64,000 nt of DNA from DATAZK01 sp965199805 (GCA_965199805.1 CBDATO010000001.1:3447591-3511590); one strand, 5' to 3'; positions 18,635-28,306 are shown, numbered from the stretch's first letter. Numbers and translations are program-made. Notes: generated by a model from the letters alone, not told the origin.

Positions 18635-19722
18635 GTGACCGAGCCACGCTTGGGCTGCCGTATGTTGCGTGTCGCAGCGTTGAGGCTGCCGGACGGGGAG
18701 ACGCCGTCGGGCTGCCCATTAAGCGCTTACGTCCCACTCGGTGTCAGCAATCATTGGACGGTGCCGCACGAGGTGAGTCGGCGCCAACTTGATGCCGCGC
18801 TCAAACGAATGACGGAAGCGCACGTCCGGTTGGGTCGCGCCGCGCAGTGGACGCCACAGGACGACAGCGCTGCGGGTCGAGTCTGGCAAGCGGCCGCCTC
18901 AGATCCGCTGGCCCGTACCGTCACCGAGGCCGACGCACACGCCTGCGCGCTGACTCAGTCAGCCCTCGAGCACGCTCGCATTGTCGGTGATGGCATCAGC
19001 AACTGCAGCCCATCCCTGCCGCACAGTGTGGGACGAACCGCACTGGAGCACGCTTCGCGTGCGCACCATCAGCTCGACGACCAGGCCGATGATCTCGAAC
19101 GGGCCTCCAGGCGACTGAACAAATGGGGGTACGCGATAGAGCAAGGCACCTACCTCCGCTCAGGAATTGTCAGGGCGGGGCATCCCGGGGCGAGGACTAT
19201 GCCAGATCTCTCCGAGCAGCTGGCGCTCGTGGAAGCCCGCGCCAACGGCCTGGGACTTGCGATCACCAAAACACGTAAGGGACAGGGGTTTGTCCGCGCT
19301 GGTCGCCCCGGCACGATGGAGCTCGCCGAGACCTACCTCAGCGGGGATGGAGGCGCGGGTGTTCCTGCGTTTCTGTTTCGGCGTCACAGCGCGTTCGCTC
19401 ATGGCCTTGAGACGGGCTTGCTCGGCCAAGCCTCCAAAAACGCAGGCCCCGGGGGAGTCAACGTCCTTACCGCTCAGCCGGCACCCGTTCCCGAGGCGGC
19501 GTTCGGGCTGATGGGTGTGCCTCTCGCGCTAGGCAACGCTCAGGTGCGCTGGCGCGCCGTTTCGGGTGGTCGACCTTCCGGGAGTACGCGCTCGCTAGAG
19601 CCGAGCAGGACCGCACGCTGGAGATCTGGAGGCACGCAATAAACAGTCACCTTGACCACGTCGCTCCAGAACGACCCAGAACCGGCTTGCTCGCTAGGCG
19701 GGCCTGGGAGCCAGCGGACTAA
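18635..19722 (+). CDS. Hypothetical protein paired with YaaC-like gene (one frameshift)
   Basis: From GTG 18635 (or ATG 18662) the frame runs to about 19555. A one-base shift in GTTTCGGG then leads into STFREYALARAEQDRTLEIWRHAINSHLDHV and a stop at 19722. The protein is helical and soluble. The pattern RTALEHASRAHHQLDD... and RRHSAFAHG resembles proteins with HEPN-like helical bundles, but this is only by eye. The gene ends 29 nt before the YaaC-like gene, so the two form an operon. The function is unknown. Confidence 0.5.
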
Positions 19723-19751
19723 AGTGTGCGCATTCGGCGTAGGAGGTTGAC

Positions 19752-20753
19752 GTGCCCATCGACGGCCGGTTCTTACGGCTACTGCGAACAACACGGTCGG
19801 ACCCGCCAGGCTTAGCGGCAGGGGATAGGTCAAGAGCGCGGCGATACAGCGCCGCCCTCGAACAGTTCCAACAGTTGCTGGAAGCGTCAGCCTCGCTCGG
19901 AGTGGCCAGCCGCCCACTCCCGCTCTTCTACGCTTTAGAGCAGGGAGCGCGTGCCGTTGCCGCTGTCCACATGGAAGTTGCGGGTGGCGCGTTGCAGGGA
20001 GGCCATGGTCTGACCATGCGCGGGTACCAAGCTCCGCTCGGGAGCGCGGTGGTAGCACCTAAAGGCCACGGCACCTACCAAGGGCTGTGCACCTCAATCG
20101 AGTCTCCTGCGTTGAGCGAAGAAGCCGAAGTCGGGGCCCTCTGGGCGTCGTTACCCGAATCATTCGGAGTTCAGCTCGCCGGTGACCATCCGTATGCGCT
20201 GCCGGTGACGGCTGAGCGCGAGCCGATGATGCTTACCCGAAAGATCAAGGCACGAGTGTATGGCTTGCCGGACAACATGGCGGACCGATCAGAGCGCGCC
20301 CAAGTACTGGCAGAGATCTTGCAGCACTATCCCACCTCGAAGGGGTGGCGGTCCTGCATCGACGACGGCGTCGCCGCGTGGGAGACGCCCACCTCGGGCT
20401 GGACGGCGCGCGTCGAATGGGAGTTACAAGAGTCGACCGGCAGCGACGAGGCCCGTAGCGAGCATCTTCTTACTCAAATAGCCCCCAGATCCGACGAACG
20501 AGAGCGGGGCTGGCTGCGGCCAAGCGTCAGCGGCGGTCGCCAGACCCTCGATGATTTGAGCACCTGGTTTCCAGTGTTGTTCGCACTCTCAATGTTCGCA
20601 CGGTACGAACCAGGACGATGGGGCCAATTATTGAACGTCGATTCGAGCCCAGAAGCCGTGACGATCGAAGAGCTATTAGAGAAGGCCATCGGTGCGCTAC
20701 CGCGGTTGATGTTTCACGCAATCACTAGAAACCGTCTCTATTTACCACGTTAG
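19752..20753 (+). CDS. YaaC-like protein
   Basis: The 333-residue protein starts at GTG 19752 behind a perfect AGGAGG with five-base spacing. The segment ALEQFQQLLEASASLGVASRPLPLFYALEQGARAV, followed by a GHGL block, matches the YaaC family pattern (SAxxxxxxA...SRPLxLxYALxxxxRA). The biochemical role of YaaC proteins is not established. It is the second gene of a two-gene unit and lies in an IS-rich island beside a dispersed repeat, the kind of setting where defence or stress loci travel; that is inference. Confidence 0.65.
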   Translation: MPIDGRFLRLLRTTRSDPPGLAAGDRSRARRYSAALEQFQQLLEASASLGVASRPLPLFYALEQGARAVAAVHMEVAGGALQGGHGLTMRGYQAPLGSAVVAPKGHGTYQGLCTSIESPALSEEAEVGALWASLPESFGVQLAGDHPYALPVTAEREPMMLTRKIKARVYGLPDNMADRSERAQVLAEILQHYPTSKGWRSCIDDGVAAWETPTSGWTARVEWELQESTGSDEARSEHLLTQIAPRSDERERGWLRPSVSGGRQTLDDLSTWFPVLFALSMFARYEPGRWGQLLNVDSSPEAVTIEELLEKAIGALPRLMFHAITRNRLYLPR

Positions 20754-20853
20754 GCCATCGCCTCGGTCTCAACGATCCCGCCGCCCGCCCTCGCGGACAA
20801 CGGCAGCGCGGGCCGCCATCCGGGGAACGCTCGTTGCCTGTCGGCCGAAGTGC

Positions 20854-21109
20854 GGCCGGTCTTGCACCGAAAGCGGTGGAGCAAAGCTGGAGAATTCATC
20901 TGCGGGCAACGGCGTTCAACTGCGCTCAACGGCAGCCAGCTACACCACTCGTGTGCAGGTAAAGCGGCAGACGCGGCCCTGACCTGCACAGATGGGTGGG
21001 TGCCGTCCGTCCTGGCAGAGCGAGGGTCAACCGAACAGGAAACCGCCTCTGAGCTGCGGTTTTGTAGTTGACCCCCACACCCTTTTGGTGTCGTCGGCAA
21101 ATGGGGTCA
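20854..21109 (+). repeat. ~240-bp dispersed repeat, copy R2
   Basis: It has the same block order as R1: CTTGCACC, GTGGAGCAAAGCTGGAGAAT, CTGCGGGCAAC, GTGCCGTCCGTCCTGG, GAGCTGCGG, and the closing dyad TGACCCC ... GGGGTCA (21070-21109). It lies just after the YaaC-like gene. Confidence 0.65.
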
Positions 21110-21199
21110 GCGCCGCTCCCATCAGGTGTCCTTTGACGGCCAGATAACCCTGTTGACGAGGGCTGCAGCGGACAAACACGCTGGAGACCCGTCCCTCCG

Positions 21200-21397
21200 T
21201 CACGTCGTCGGGCCGCCTTGCTGTGCATCTAGCCAGGCGATGGCTTGTCTTCGCAAGTCACGCAAGTCACTGTCATCGGTGACTCGGAGGCGGATCTGAC
21301 GGCCGGCTGCATCCTTTCCGGTCAGCAGGTATGCGCCAGGCGATGTCTCTTCAAGATCGAGCTGATACCTGGTGGGGTCGCGTCCGTCTGCCTTCAT
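21200..21397 (-). CDS. Small hypothetical protein downstream of cupin
   Basis: The 65-residue product (LDLEETSPGAYLLTG ... DSDLRDLRRQAIAWLDAQQ) looks like a strand-rich N-terminus and a C-terminal helix. Its ATG overlaps the stop of the cupin gene (ATGA, 21394-21397), so the two are coupled. No family is recognised. Confidence 0.55.
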   Translation of the reverse strand: MKADGRDPTRYQLDLEETSPGAYLLTGKDAAGRQIRLRVTDDSDLRDLRRQAIAWLDAQQGGPTT

Positions 21398-21765
21398 GCG
21401 CGACCGTAACGGTCCTCGAGGCGAACGACGTCATCGAGCTGCGTGGTCGAGGCCTCAAGGACCACCGTGTCTTCGAGTGCCGTCATGCGGTGTCGTGTGC
21501 CTGGCCGCAAATGGACGGACTCACCTGGCAGCAGGTCAAAGGACTCAAGCTCCTCGTCAGTAGCGCCTACCTCGAAGCGAAGCCGGCCGCTCTGCACGGA
21601 GACGGTCTCTTCCTTGACGCGGTGGTACTGCAGTGAGAGGGAGTGACCAGCTTTGATATAAAGCGCCTTACCGCAATACAGACCTGGAGCGATTGCAAAC
21701 CATTCCTCGTGACCCCACGGCTTGCCGACCCTGTTGACCGCTGACACCCATCGAGATTTGCCCAT
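21394..21765 (-). CDS. Single-domain cupin
   Basis: The protein of about 123 residues shows both cupin motifs: SLQYHRVKEETVSVQSGRLRF (metal-binding H and E) and LLPGESVHLRPGTRHRMTALED (distal H). The opening RVGKPWGHEEWFA resembles the cupin half of type II phosphomannose isomerases, so a sugar-phosphate ligand is possible. The ATG at 21765 is preferred over one 15 nt upstream because conserved sequence starts there. It is co-directional with the oxygenase and DUF120 genes, 231 nt away. Confidence 0.75.
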   Translation of the reverse strand: MGKSRWVSAVNRVGKPWGHEEWFAIAPGLYCGKALYIKAGHSLSLQYHRVKEETVSVQSGRLRFEVGATDEELESFDLLPGESVHLRPGTRHRMTALEDTVVLEASTTQLDDVVRLEDRYGRA

Positions 21766-21996
21766 GCAAGATGCTCGCACGCCCGCTCAGGTGATGAGTC
21801 ATTCGGCAGCAGCAGCCGATTTGGCCCCGGACGGTGAGCGGCGCCACGCCAGACACGTCCCGACGCGAGAATGGGCACACCGCCCACCCATCCGGACTCG
21901 CTGGCGGCGAACGGCAGCCAACTGCGGAACCCGCATGCCGAGTGGTAGCGCATGACGCCGTCCGCGGCGGACAACCGCCTCAGCGCCATGGCAAGG

Positions 21997-22617
21997 TCAC
22001 GACGGCGAACTATTTTGCTTGTCGACGCCCATCGAGGAGGTGTCGTTATGTCGAAAGGTCGCGGCTAACCGGCCGCCGTCTGACGGCGCCAGTACGCGGT
22101 GATACGGCCGGGAGAGGCGCCGACCGCCATAGCCGTCTGCCCGTATAAGAACCAAATCTCCGGGTGTGACTGTCCAGCTGTTTATTATTGAGTAGTTCGG
22201 TGGCGGGCCTAAATGCTCAAGGACGGTCTTCCCGGACACGGTGAAGATCGCGATGAGTGCGACGTTGCGGCTGAAGTCACGGTGGGGGCCGATCCCGGCA
22301 TCGTCACCGCGGTACTGCTGAACCACGGCTTCATTGGGGGCCCACCCCGCCGTAGCCGGCAGCCCGGCAACAATGCCCCGCAGTTCGGCGGCGAGAGCAG
22401 CGGTAAGTGGATAAGCGACAAAGCCGCCGGTGAGGGAGTAGGTCTCATAGCGTTCGCGGACAGACCCCGCCTGCTCCACTCGCGCAAAAGGGCCGGCTGC
22501 GAGCTCCGCCGCCCATTCCTGGGAGGTCGATGCGGACAGGACGCCGGGGCAGTGGACGATGCCAGCTGCTCCGACGGCACGCACGGCACCGGCTATCCGG
22601 GCGAGGTCTAGGTGCAT
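21997..22617 (-). CDS. 2-oxoglutarate/Fe(II)-dependent oxygenase-like protein
   Basis: The 206-residue product has the HxD...H metal triad of a double-stranded beta-helix oxygenase: H112 and D114 (IGPHRDFSRN) and H173 (RPYHRVLAP), with an Arg nearby (GGRLAATFRHN) for the 2-oxoglutarate carboxylate. The spacing is AlkB-like, but a DNA or RNA substrate is not demonstrated. It follows the DUF120 gene by 46 nt and probably shares its transcript. Confidence 0.65.
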   Translation of the reverse strand: MHLDLARIAGAVRAVGAAGIVHCPGVLSASTSQEWAAELAAGPFARVEQAGSVRERYETYSLTGGFVAYPLTAALAAELRGIVAGLPATAGWAPNEAVVQQYRGDDAGIGPHRDFSRNVALIAIFTVSGKTVLEHLGPPPNYSIINSWTVTPGDLVLIRADGYGGRRLSRPYHRVLAPSDGGRLAATFRHNDTSSMGVDKQNSSPS

Positions 22618-22663
22618 CGGATCACCGCACCCAATCGCTTCACGCAGACAACCTGCGCGCCCG

Positions 22664-23044
22664 TCACGTGTCGGCTTCGTTCACATCGACAACGACCGGA
22701 TCGCCGTCGTGCAGGTTCAGGACGGTTCGCAGGTGCACAGGAGCGACAAGCTCGATGATGTCCAGCGCGTGGTCGCCAATGCCGCGGTTGTTCTTATCGG
22801 TACGTAGCACCCAGCAGGCAACGCCGTTGATGTACGCGGGGAGAAGTCCGACATCGACGCCGACTATTGCTGCGTCAAGAGCGATGTGTGGGCGGTCCAT
22901 GACCCAAGGTGCGTCGAGGGTGACGTTGAGGCTGCCGGATACAAGGTCTACGCCTACAGCGGCGGCGTATTGAGCGGCATAACGCGACATCCATGCGGCC
23001 AGACTGCCGATACCCGGGCAGACGCGGCCGCGGAGGCGTAGCAC
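22664..23044 (-). CDS. DUF120 / CTP-dependent riboflavin kinase-like protein
   Basis: The 126 residues follow the archaeal RibK (DUF120) pattern along nearly the full length: RGRVCPGIGSLAAWMS, GVDLVSGSLNVTLD, then DIIELVAPVHLRTVLNLHDGDPVVVDV. RibK makes FMN from riboflavin using CTP; bacteria normally use RibF instead. It is the first gene of an apparent operon with the 2OG oxygenase. Whether it makes FMN or modifies another compound cannot be told from sequence. Confidence 0.7.
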   Translation of the reverse strand: MLRLRGRVCPGIGSLAAWMSRYAAQYAAAVGVDLVSGSLNVTLDAPWVMDRPHIALDAAIVGVDVGLLPAYINGVACWVLRTDKNNRGIGDHALDIIELVAPVHLRTVLNLHDGDPVVVDVNEADT

Positions 23045-23445
23045 AAAGGAACATTACGCCGCCCGTCCAGGCTCACTCCAGTCGCGTCCGACAGCCGTCA
23101 ACTTCGGTGCCAAGCATGCGGTGCTGCTGGTCATCCGCTCGAGTGCTCGGCCCGCGGGGCGTGCACAGTGCGAATGGGCGCAGCCCGGATCAACCGAGGC
23201 CGCTCCACTCGTTCGCCAGCCGGCGACCCTTTCTCCGACATTCCGGACCGCGGCTAGGAACCGAGAAGGCAAACCGCTGACGCTGCCACCCCATTGAGGT
23301 ACGTGAGGTGGAATGCGCCATTGACCAAACTCGTTGAAGGACAAAACTGAACCGACGCGTCCATCGCTGCCTCGCGATAGGCCTCGTGTGCGGAACTCAC
23401 TTCAAGCAACCCACCGTCGGAGCATTCATCGCCTTCGCCACGATG
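23045..23445. other. Intergenic stretch, no supported gene
   Basis: Frames in this 400-bp stretch are not gene-like. It probably holds the promoter of the DUF120 operon. Confidence 0.3.
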
Positions 23446-23580
23446 CCCGGCTTGCACCACCCGATCTGGAGCACAGCTGGAGAACGCACCTGCGGGCAAC
23501 TGCTTCGAACGGCGCTCAACGGCAGCGAATAGCACCAGGCACATGCAGCTCAGGGACGAACTGCTGACCTGCGCAGTTCG
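23446..23580 (+). repeat. ~240-bp dispersed repeat, copy R3 (first half)
   Basis: It begins GGCTTGCACC and contains CTGGAGCACAGCTGGAGAA, CTGCGGGCAAC and TGACCTGCGCAG. It then stops abruptly where an IS3-type fragment begins at about 23580. Confidence 0.6.
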
Positions 23581-23880
23581 ACACCATGCTCGAGGCCCAG
23601 GTCCTGGCCGAGGACTGGCGCATCGAGTACATCCCGATCAGACCCCACGGCAGCCTCGGTGGGCGGCCCCCGCCGCGTACTACCAGCAATGGACCGAACA
23701 ACCAGCACCCTCACAGCTGGTGGACCCTTGATGGGGGCCCAGTCAACCGGACCGCTGCACTTGCCTCCTGGGTCGCCCACTACGACACTGAACGAGCCCA
23801 CACCTGACTCGTCGGCCGCCCTCCGATCAGCCGCCTCGCCGCGTGAACAACGTGTCCGGTCAGAACATCTCTAGCGACGG
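23580..23880 (+). pseudogene. IS3 and IS481 transposase C-terminal remnants
   Basis: The first part encodes the end of an IS3-type OrfB (MLEAQVLAEDWRIEY, then after a frameshift AAYYQQWTEQPAPSQLVDP and a stop). The next part encodes an IS481-like end (WVAHYDTERAHT, RPPISRLAA) and its terminal DNA. The last 45 bp or so (GATCAGCCGCCTCGCCGCGT onward) recur at 42636-42690. Both are fragments. Confidence 0.6.
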
Positions 23881-24145
23881 AACCGTAACGACAGTTCAGT
23901 CCGGTGTGCGCAATGATCAGGGCACTGCCGCGGGTCCGTGAGTCCCACGACGTTCGAGGTCGAGGTTGCAGAGACGAGCCCAAGCGATATGCCCTATTAG
24001 CCCCCGTCTTTCAGCAGGCCGTTGAGTCGAAGATCATCGGCTTCTCTGAGGGGTTGAGGCGGATGCTTCGGAGTGTGGGCAGGGCGGCTCGGCCGGCGCG
24101 GTGGCCGGTGTCTCCGAGTGGTGCGTAGGGGTGAGGGGCGCCGGG

Positions 24146-25555
24146 TCAGCGGCCGGGTTGTGGCAGCGCGCTCAGGCGGGTGTAGGCGTTGACGAGTGCG
24201 TCTTTCCAGGGCCAGTTGCGGTCGATCCGGACGTGAAGGCGTCGTCCGCTGCGGATCAGTCGGGCGGCGACGTGCAGCAGCCGGTAGCGCAGCGGTTTCG
24301 GTTCGGCGACGGCCAGCGCGCCGTCGAGGAGCAGCATGCGGGTCCAGGCGAGTAGGTCGCAGGCGAGGCCGACGAGCTCAACCCAGACGGTGTTGACGTT
24401 GCGCTGCCGGGACGGCAGGTGGTTAAGGCCGGTGTTCTTGGCGCAGCGGATCCGGTCCTCGACGCGGGCGTGGGCCCGGTGCCGGGCTTCGAGCTGGGCG
24501 AGCTGGCCGACTTGGGTGTCGGTGGCGAAGGTTTGGAATCGCCAGCCGTCGGCGTCGGAGAAGGTGAGCTGCGCGCCGGGATGGGGTCGTTCCCGGCGGA
24601 CCAGCACCCGCATCCCTGTCGGCCAGCCGGCGGCGGTCAGGTCGCCGAGAGCGCCGGTCAGTTCGGCGACGTCGGCGCCTTCGCGAAATTCGCCGCCGGC
24701 TTCGATTGCCGCTGTCCACGCCTGCTTCGGCAACGCGAGGATCGCCTGCTGGACGGTGGCGGTCATGGTGAACCCGACCGAGAACCGCAGGTCCAGGTGT
24801 TGTTCGTCGCGGATCCGGCGCAGATGAGCCAGCCAGGGCTTGGTGGCGCCGGCACCGTCGGCGCAGACCAGGATCGGGGTGTCGTGACGGTGGGCGTCGG
24901 GGATCTGCGCGAGTGCCAGGTCGGTGACGGTGATGTGGTCGGCGGCGGTGTTGGACCCGGCGTTACCCGGCCGGAGCATGGCCGCCAACGCTTCACCGGT
25001 GTTGTCGCACCACGCCGTCAACGGGTGGAAGCCATAACCGCCTTTGAACGTCGCCGCCGCCGACTCCTTGTCGCTGTGTGCGGTGACGAGGGTGGCGTCG
25101 AGCTGGACTCGGATCCCCGGCCAGAGGCGGCCGCCGGCCGTCGTGGACAGCGGTAGCCGATCGGTGTCAGCGGCCTGCAGCCAGATGCGTTCCCGGGCTG
25201 CGGCCCGGGCGCAGCGCAGCCGGGCAAGCAGCGCGTCGTCGACCCGGTCCAGGACCCGCCATGCGGTGGCGGTCGAGGCGACCGGGCCGAACAGCTCCGG
25301 CTGGTTTCGCAGCACGGCAAGGTCGGAGATCGTCGTGCCACCGTCGGCGAGCATCACCGCCAGATCGACCAGCACCCGACCCGGGTCATGAGCGGACCTG
25401 CGTTCGCGCAGCCCGGCCAGCACGTCGCCGAAACCGGCGGTCACACCGGCCCGATCGGCGAGTTCGGCCAGCAGCCGGGAGCCGGCGTGCGACACCACCC
25501 CCGACCCGCCGCCGGAGATCACGATCTTGGGACGTGACGCGTTACGGTGCATCTG
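24146..25555 (-). CDS. IS1380-family transposase
   Basis: About 469 residues from the ATG at 25555 (MHRNASRPKIVIS); the frame is open to 25633. The sequence has the IS1380 hallmarks: DPGRVLVDLAVMLADGGTTISDLAVLR, the first catalytic Asp in VQLDATLVTAHSDKE followed by the KGGYGFHP motif, VCADGAGATKPWL, and ARVEDRIRCAKNTGLNHLPS near the third acidic residue. The gene is undamaged. I could not fix the terminal inverted repeats by eye, so the element limits are not given. Confidence 0.8.
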   Translation of the reverse strand, partial: QMHRNASRPKIVISGGGSGVVSHAGSRLLAELADRAGVTAGFGDVLAGLRERRSAHDPGRVLVDLAVMLADGGTTISDLAVLRNQPELFGPVASTATAWRVLDRVDDALLARLRCARAAARERIWLQAADTDRLPLSTTAGGRLWPGIRVQLDATLVTAHSDKESAAATFKGGYGFHPLTAWCDNTGEALAAMLRPGNAGSNTAADHITVTDLALAQIPDAHRHDTPILVCADGAGATKPWLAHLRRIRDEQHLDLRFSVGFTMTATVQQAILALPKQAWTAAIEAGGEFREGADVAELTGALGDLTAAGWPTGMRVLVRRERPHPGAQLTFSDADGWRFQTFATDTQVGQLAQLEARHRAHARVEDRIRCAKNTGLNHLPSRQRNVNTVWVELVGLACDLLAWTRMLLLDGALAVAEPKPLRYRLLHVAARLIRSGRRLHVRIDRNWPWKDALVNAYTRLSALPQPGR

Positions 25556-25807
25556 CGGAGTGCCTCTCCCGCTTGGTGACTTGGGACCTTCAGCAAGTCC
25601 AAGATCCCAAGCAGGACAGGCACTTTCGCGCATCTACACCCCGTGTTGCACCACCAAGATCACCGGCCTACTGCAACAAGCGGGTTAGCTCCTTAAGGTC
25701 CCGAGCAGTCCAGGCATACTCAACGGTGACACACGTCGGGGCTGTTACCGCCTCAGGGATCGACAGATGCGCTGCGTTTGATTTCCGCGAACAGCGAGGA
25801 GGTGGCC

Positions 25808-26077
25808 ATGGTTCTCGCTACGTTAGTCGGGCTGGGCGTCATAGCAGCAATAGTCTTGTCGGTTCTACAGCGATCGGGGCATGACGCTGCGGCTGGCCGC
25901 CTGGCCTTACTGGCTCTGCCAATAGCTGCTCTGCTTGTGCTGGGGGTCGGTATCTGGCAAATCAGCAATGGGCGCGCTGTGCAGGGAGTCATCGTGGCGC
26001 TCGGCAGCGTTGTGGGCTTGGTTTTGATCATGTACGGGACCCACGACGCGCGGAAGAAGTCGTCGAGCGGATCATAG
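25808..26077 (+). CDS. Small membrane protein, three predicted helices
   Basis: ATG 25808 is preceded by GAGGAGG with the right spacing, and is preferred to an upstream start at 25778. The 89 residues contain three hydrophobic stretches (VLATLVGLGVIAAIVLSVL, LLALPIAALLVLGVGIW, VIVALGSVVGLVLIMYG) and a basic tail. No family is recognised. Repeat copy c follows 40 nt after the stop. Confidence 0.6.
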   Translation: MVLATLVGLGVIAAIVLSVLQRSGHDAAAGRLALLALPIAALLVLGVGIWQISNGRAVQGVIVALGSVVGLVLIMYGTHDARKKSSSGS

Positions 26078-26116
26078 GAGCCTTCCGGCCGTGCTGGTCG
26101 TAGCGCCCAGGGGTAT

Positions 26117-26144
26117 GACACCCGCATCGCCCGCAACACCGCAA
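26117..26144 (+). repeat. 28-bp dispersed repeat, copy c
   Basis: Best match to the consensus: GACACCCGCATCGCCCGC then AACACCGCAA. It lies just downstream of the small membrane protein gene. Confidence 0.6.
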
Positions 26145-26364
26145 CACCACAACAGGGCGGCGTGTGTCGCCGAGCCGCGCGGAGCCGGGCGTTGAGAGTC
26201 TGCGAGGTAGCAGTCCGGTTGTAGAGGCTCGTGAAGCACATGGACGGTTGAGGGCGCCCACGGCCGTGATATTCCCGAGGTAGGCCTTCGCGGTGCGCCC
26301 GCCTGCCCACGTAAATCCCCGAATTGATCCCCGTCAGCCGGGAGGCGGTGACACGTGTGGCCTA

Positions 26365-27492
26365 CTACTTGCCCGTTGTCACGGCGGATACGTCGTAACC
26401 GGCAGCTGGGACGATGGTGAGTACCTCGGGCGTCATCTTTGACTGGCGCGATCCGTTCGTGAGGCCGGCGACGGCGCAGACGGTGTAGCGGACGACGACA
26501 CGCACGGTCGCGCTGTCGGCGTAGGCAAAGTGAAGGACGATTGCTTTGCTGACGTCGGCGGTTTCGCGGCAGTGACTCGACGCGGATTTCTCAGCTGCCG
26601 GCAGAGTTCCAGCGGGCAGGGCGTTCAATTTGTCCACTAAAGGTGCAGCGTTCAGGCGGTTGGAGTACGCCAGCCAGCCCCGGCTGTAGGTGCAGATTGC
26701 AGCCGACGTGGGTCGGCCTGGTACGAGCCGTGTTTTCGCCTGGACGGCGAGGGAGGGGCTGACGTAACCGGTCAGGTTGCTCCGCGAGGGGCAGCCGAAG
26801 CTGTCGATGCCGACCGGGGTGACGGTGTCGAGGATGCGCTGGGCTTGTTGGGCGTCCGGCGCCTCGATTGAGATGACCGCGTCGAGGGAGGGGACCGCCA
26901 GCACGTAGCGACCGTGGGGACCGCGTTCCGACCCGGCGGGGATCTGACCCGTCTTTGCGGGGACGCCATGCAGGTCTTGGGTGGTTTTTGCGGCTGCGGC
27001 GTACCGCTGGCCGGCATCGCCTGATAGCCGGGTGAGCCAGACGACGGTGAGGCCGCTGGGATACGCCGGAAGGCAGGAGTTGATCGAGCTGTCGTCTTCG
27101 ATGATTACCGTGTTCCGCTGCGGGGTGCCGCATCGGGCGTCGTTACGCTTCCAACCCGCGGGGATCAGCAGCTCGAGGCCGTGGTAGCTGATTGCCTGCA
27201 TCCCGCTTGGCACCGCTGGCAATGCGGTGGTCGACGCGGCGGGAGCTTGGGCCGAAGGCCTAAGCGGGCTATGCCGGTCCGGAACTAATACGGCAACGCC
27301 TGCGATGAGGGCGACGACCAAGGCGACGGCAGCACCGACGGCGGCCCATCCGTGCCGACGAGAGGTGGCTAGTTTCGGGGCTGTCCGCCGGGGACCCTGT
27401 CCTTGCAACTTTTCCAGCAGATGGTCTGCAGTGGGGGCCTGTTGGGCGGCCTGGCGCATGGCCGCTCTCAGCTGATCTTCGATATCAATCAC
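26365..27492 (-). CDS. Membrane-anchored partner of SigE-family sigma factor (locus 1)
   Basis: The GTG at 27492 overlaps the sigma-factor stop (GTGA), giving a 375-residue protein; the frame open further upstream lies inside the sigma gene. It has a cytoplasmic N-terminus of about 45 residues, one helix (WAAVGAAVALVVALIAGVAVLV) and a large exported domain with several cysteines. The gene position fits an anti-sigma factor, but no zinc-binding anti-sigma motif (HxxxCxxC) is seen. Parallel proteins occur at the other sigma loci in this window. Confidence 0.65.
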   Translation of the reverse strand: MIDIEDQLRAAMRQAAQQAPTADHLLEKLQGQGPRRTAPKLATSRRHGWAAVGAAVALVVALIAGVAVLVPDRHSPLRPSAQAPAASTTALPAVPSGMQAISYHGLELLIPAGWKRNDARCGTPQRNTVIIEDDSSINSCLPAYPSGLTVVWLTRLSGDAGQRYAAAAKTTQDLHGVPAKTGQIPAGSERGPHGRYVLAVPSLDAVISIEAPDAQQAQRILDTVTPVGIDSFGCPSRSNLTGYVSPSLAVQAKTRLVPGRPTSAAICTYSRGWLAYSNRLNAAPLVDKLNALPAGTLPAAEKSASSHCRETADVSKAIVLHFAYADSATVRVVVRYTVCAVAGLTNGSRQSKMTPEVLTIVPAAGYDVSAVTTGK

Positions 27493-28019
27493 TGGTGGTC
27501 CTTCTCGAAGGCGACTTCGCGGCCGGTGTCGAGGCGAGGATCGGAGCGCAGGGTGGTGAGGCCGCGTAGTGCCAGGCTTCGCACGGTTGTGGGGCGACAG
27601 CCCAAGTGTCTGGCGATGTCGCCGTCCGGAAGATCTAGGTAGTAGCGCAACGTGAGAACCGCGCGTTGGCGCCGTGGCAGCGCCGATAGGGATCGCCAAA
27701 GCCAGTCGCGGTCAGAGACCTGGCCGATTACGTCGGCCGATGGTCGGTCGGGAACGGGACCGGGGACTTCGCTGCTGCTTCGGCGGCGTCGCCAGCTCAG
27801 GAACTGGTTGACGATTATTCGACGCGCGTACGCCTGTGCATTCGTGATGCCGGCGTCGTCAGACGTACGCCGCAGGAGACGGACAAGTGACTCCTGGACG
27901 AGATCTTCGGCCTGTCCGTGGTCGCCGGCCAGCACATAGGCGAACCGAAGCAGGTCCTGTCCCTGCGTCCGTACGAACTCCTCGAACCACATCGAGGTGC
28001 CGCCCGCCGTTTCGCTCAC
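27489..28019 (-). CDS. SigE-family ECF sigma factor (locus 1)
   Basis: The 176 residues contain region 2 (WFEEFVRTQGQDLLRFAYVLAGDHGQAEDLVQESLVRL) and region 4 (ALPRRQRAVLTLRYYLDLPDGDIARHLGCRPTTVRSLALRGL), the pattern of the actinobacterial SigE-like group. GTG 28019 starts after GGGGT. It is coupled to the membrane-anchored gene behind it. The sigma factor probably responds to an envelope signal through that partner. Confidence 0.85.
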   Translation of the reverse strand: MSETAGGTSMWFEEFVRTQGQDLLRFAYVLAGDHGQAEDLVQESLVRLLRRTSDDAGITNAQAYARRIIVNQFLSWRRRRSSSEVPGPVPDRPSADVIGQVSDRDWLWRSLSALPRRQRAVLTLRYYLDLPDGDIARHLGCRPTTVRSLALRGLTTLRSDPRLDTGREVAFEKDHQ

Positions 28020-28306
28020 ACCCCTAAGACGCGATCAGATAGGGCCAGCGTTGCACTGGTTCGCCCACAACATGCAACGGGGCCAGCCCGTCCTCCCGAA
28101 ACGCAGAGGTGCGGGTATGGCGGGCTTGAGCGCTGCCTGCTCTGCACCCGCGCAGGTGGTCGATCTCCGGCGGATCGAGTACCCGTCGCGCCGCCTGGGA
28201 CTTCGCCGGTCTGGGCCGCATCGCTGGGCATCTCTAGACACCTCCACCCGTCGAAGAAACATGACTTTGCGGCGAACCGGGCGCGCGTCCCAGGAGTCTT
28301 CAAGAT

